A DNA stretch of 64,000 nucleotides from Desulfococcus multivorans. Its GTDB lineage: Bacteria > Desulfobacterota > Desulfobacteria > Desulfobacterales > Desulfococcaceae. The position numbers and the translations under genes are program-made. The notes under the pieces were generated by a model. The model did not search any database, was not told where the DNA came from, and saw only the letters and a list, made by a program, of their open reading frames with translations. How positions within the stretch are numbered: the stretch's first letter is position 1; the number at the start of each line of letters is the position of its first letter. The stretch covers positions 2,887,001 through 2,951,000 of the forward strand of contig NZ_CP015381.1 in NCBI RefSeq assembly GCF_001854245.1, in the 5' to 3' direction. This document shows, piece by piece, positions 61,870-64,000 of the stretch.

Positions 61870-64000
61870 TCAGGCTGCCGCTTCGACGGCCGATCCCGCC
61901 GTTTTGGCATGATCGCGCGCCACCAGCATATAGATGGACGGGATGACGAAAAGGGTGAAGAAGGTCCCGACGGTCATGCCGCCCACGAGGACGAGGCCGA
62001 TGGAGTTCCGGGCCTCGGCGCCCGCACCGGTGACCAGAATCAAGGGAAAGTAGCCGGCAATGGTGGAGCCGGTGGTCATGAGAACCGGCCGAAACCGGGT
62101 CAGGGCCGCCTCGCGCACCGCCTCGCGCTTGTCCATCCCCCGCAGCTGAAGCTTGTTGGCGAACTCCACCACCAGAATGCCGTTTTTGGCGACCAGGCCC
62201 ACCAGGGTCACCAGGCCCACCTGGGAATAGATGTTGAGGGTGGTGGTCCAGCCCTGAGTCCAGAAAGGCACGTTGGGGTCGGGCATCTTGAGGAACGTGA
62301 AGATAAGCGCCCCGAACATCCCCAGGGGCACCGATCCGGCGAGAATGACGAAGGTGTCGCGGAAGCTGTTGAACTGGGCCGCCAGGGTGAGAAAAATGAG
62401 AACGACCGCCAGGACGAAGGCCTGGATGAACTTGTTGCCCTCGGTCCTGAGCTGCCGGGATTCCCCGGTATAGTCGATGACATAGCCCTGGGGAAGGATG
62501 GCGGCCGCCTCCGCCTCCAGGAATTTGAGGGCCTCGTCCAGCGGCCGGACGGGAACCCCGCTGATCTTGACGGCGTTGAGCTGCTGAAAACGGTTCAGTG
62601 AGCGGGGCGTGGTGGTGTTCTTGATGGTGGCAATGGTGCTGAGGGGCACCAGCCGGCCGTCGGGTCCGGAAACATGGATGTCGAGAAGCTGCTCCGGATT
62701 GAGGCGGTCGACACGGGTGACCTGAGGAATGACCTTGTAGCTGCGGCCGGCGATATTGAAGCGGTTGACGTAGTTTCCACTGAGCATGGCCGCCAGGTCC
62801 GAACCCACCTGCTGAAGATCGAGGCCGAGGTCCGCCGTCTTGTCCCGGTCGATGACGATCTCGGATTGCGGCTGGTCGATCTTGACGTCGATGATGGGCG
62901 GAAAGGCGAACATCCCGCTCTGCATCGCCTTGTACTGGATCTGGTTGGCAAGCTCGAGGATCTGCTCCGTTTCCGCCGTTGCGGTCAGCAGAAACTCAAC
63001 TGGAAAGTCACCGCCGCCCGGCAGGGCCGCGGGTGTAACGGGAAATATACGGATGCCCGGAATGGCCGAGAGCTTTTCCTGGACCTCCGGCATCACCTGG
63101 AACACGGTCCGGTCCCGCTCCTCCCAGGGCTTGAGCACCATCCCCGCGAAGCCGGAATTCGGCTGGGTGATCTGAAAGGTGAAATTGGTTTCGGGGATGC
63201 TGAAGAAGACATCGTTTACCGCCGCCGCATACTGGCTGTTCTGGTCCAGGGTCGAGTTGGCGGACGCGTCCAGAATGCCGAAGATGACCCCCTGGTCCTC
63301 GGTGGGGGCCAGCTCCGCCGGCGACATGATGAACATGGGTACGGTCAGGAGGCTCACGATCAGCCAGACCGTATAGACCGCCGGACGGGTATCCAAGGTC
63401 ACATCGAGAAGTTTACCGTAGATCCCTCTGAACCGGTCGAAACCCCTGGATATCCTGTCGGCGAGCCCGCGCTCCTTCATCCCCGGCTTGAGCAGTTTGG
63501 ACGCCATCATGGGCGAGAGCGTGAGGGCGATGACCGTGGAAATGATCACGGCGCCGGTGAGGGTGAAGGCGAACTCCCTGAAGAGGGAGCCGGTGAGCCC
63601 CCCTTGAAGCCCGATGGGTGCGTAAACCGCCACCAGAATGATGGTTGTGGCGATGACGGGGCTGATCAGCTCCCGGGCCCCCGCCAGCGCGGCATCCATG
63701 GGGGATTCGCCCTCGCTCAGGTGCCGCTCGATGTTCTCCACCATGACAATGGAATCGTCCACCACCAGCCCGACGGAGAGAACGATCGCCAGAAGCGTCA
63801 GCAGATTGATGGTGAATCCGAAGACCTGCATCAGGAAGATTGCGCCGATGAGGGACATGGGGATGGTCACCACGGGGATCAGCACCGACCGGAGCGAACC
63901 CAGAAAAAGAAAAATAATGACCACGACGATGATGAGCGTTTCCGCCAGGGTTTTGACCACCTCCCGGATGGCGTTGGTGATGTAATCCGTGGCGTCGTAG
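61870..64000 (-). CDS. RND efflux permease (HAE1/MexB-like), 5' end outside the window
   Basis: About 709 C-terminal residues are visible; the reading frame continues past the right edge. VGLVVDDSIVMVENIERHL carries the Asp-Asp pair of helix 4, and TLVGLVAKNGILVVEFANKL is the matching segment in helix 10. Full-length relatives have about 1,030 residues, so some 320 are missing. It converges on the helicase gene. Different from the permease at 4996-8073. Confidence 0.93.
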   Translation of the reverse strand, partial: YDATDYITNAIREVVKTLAETLIIVVVIIFLFLGSLRSVLIPVVTIPMSLIGAIFLMQVFGFTINLLTLLAIVLSVGLVVDDSIVMVENIERHLSEGESPMDAALAGARELISPVIATTIILVAVYAPIGLQGGLTGSLFREFAFTLTGAVIISTVIALTLSPMMASKLLKPGMKERGLADRISRGFDRFRGIYGKLLDVTLDTRPAVYTVWLIVSLLTVPMFIMSPAELAPTEDQGVIFGILDASANSTLDQNSQYAAAVNDVFFSIPETNFTFQITQPNSGFAGMVLKPWEERDRTVFQVMPEVQEKLSAIPGIRIFPVTPAALPGGGDFPVEFLLTATAETEQILELANQIQYKAMQSGMFAFPPIIDVKIDQPQSEIVIDRDKTADLGLDLQQVGSDLAAMLSGNYVNRFNIAGRSYKVIPQVTRVDRLNPEQLLDIHVSGPDGRLVPLSTIATIKNTTTPRSLNRFQQLNAVKISGVPVRPLDEALKFLEAEAAAILPQGYVIDYTGESRQLRTEGNKFIQAFVLAVVLIFLTLAAQFNSFRDTFVILAGSVPLGMFGALIFTFLKMPDPNVPFWTQGWTTTLNIYSQVGLVTLVGLVAKNGILVVEFANKLQLRGMDKREAVREAALTRFRPVLMTTGSTIAGYFPLILVTGAGAEARNSIGLVLVGGMTVGTFFTLFVIPSIYMLVARDHAKTAGSAVEAAA

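Overview
The window looks like chromosome from a GC-rich Gram-negative bacterium, most likely a deltaproteobacterium (Desulfobacterota). That placement is inferred from gene content: a CooC-type nickel-insertion ATPase, RND efflux operons, OmpR-type two-component systems, degraded IS1634-like and ISNCY/IS5-like transposases, and a very large type III-B CRISPR-Cas locus. No rRNA or tRNA gene was recognised.

Layout. (1) 1-12.2 kb: a SleB-type cell-wall hydrolase, two decayed transposases, an OmpR/sensor-kinase pair, and a minus-strand MipA/OmpV - outer-membrane factor - membrane fusion - RND permease operon, followed by an internally deleted copy of the SleB gene. (2) 12.2-23.2 kb, minus strand: a ten-gene type III-B operon reading crn2-like ring nuclease, DUF1232 protein, cmr1, cas10/cmr2, cmr3, cmr4, cmr5, cmr6, a CARF-adenosine deaminase (Cad1) and a Nudix hydrolase. 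(3) 23.2-23.85 kb: a divergent control region with phased A/T-tract repeats. (4) 23.85-32.7 kb, plus strand: an unknown protein, a sigma-factor-like protein, a protein with an anti-sigma zinc motif, a Lon-type protease with a helical-repeat tail, a frameshifted cas6, Csx1 (CARF-HEPN RNase), Csx20 and an unknown gene. (5) 33.1-43.8 kb: two CRISPR arrays with the same 36-nt repeat and nearly identical leaders, enclosing a four-gene membrane module (four-TM coiled-coil protein, membrane-anchored VWA-like protein, MotA/ExbB/ZorA-like protein with a long tail, MotB/ZorB-like partner). (6) 44.3-48.7 kb: TPR protein, CRISPR-associated primase-polymerase (CAPP), cas1, cas2. (7) 48.7-64 kb: housekeeping and envelope genes (DegP/HtrA with a two-component system, B12-binding protein, cupin, SH3-repeat protein, U32 protein, OsmC, CooC, Ski2-like helicase, partial RND permease) and several palindromic repeats.

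How the CRISPR parts may work together. Cas10 has an intact GGDD motif, so cyclic oligoadenylate should be made when target RNA is bound. Two likely effectors (Csx1 RNase; Cad1 deaminase with a Nudix partner) and two likely ring nucleases (Crn2, Csx20) would respond to it. The sigma / zinc anti-sigma / Lon-TPR triad resembles in logic the published CalpS-CalpT-CalpL and type III-E protease-sigma circuits, but no SAVED or CHAT domain is visible. Four copies of one promoter-like motif, TGAAAAA-N13-CCGT, lie upstream of cas6, of the membrane module and (twice) of the TPR-CAPP-cas1-cas2 operon. The central hypothesis from this window is that the locus sigma factor drives these operons once the Lon-like protease destroys its anti-sigma factor, joining interference, adaptation and a membrane effector in one regulon. 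This is inference and needs experimental support.
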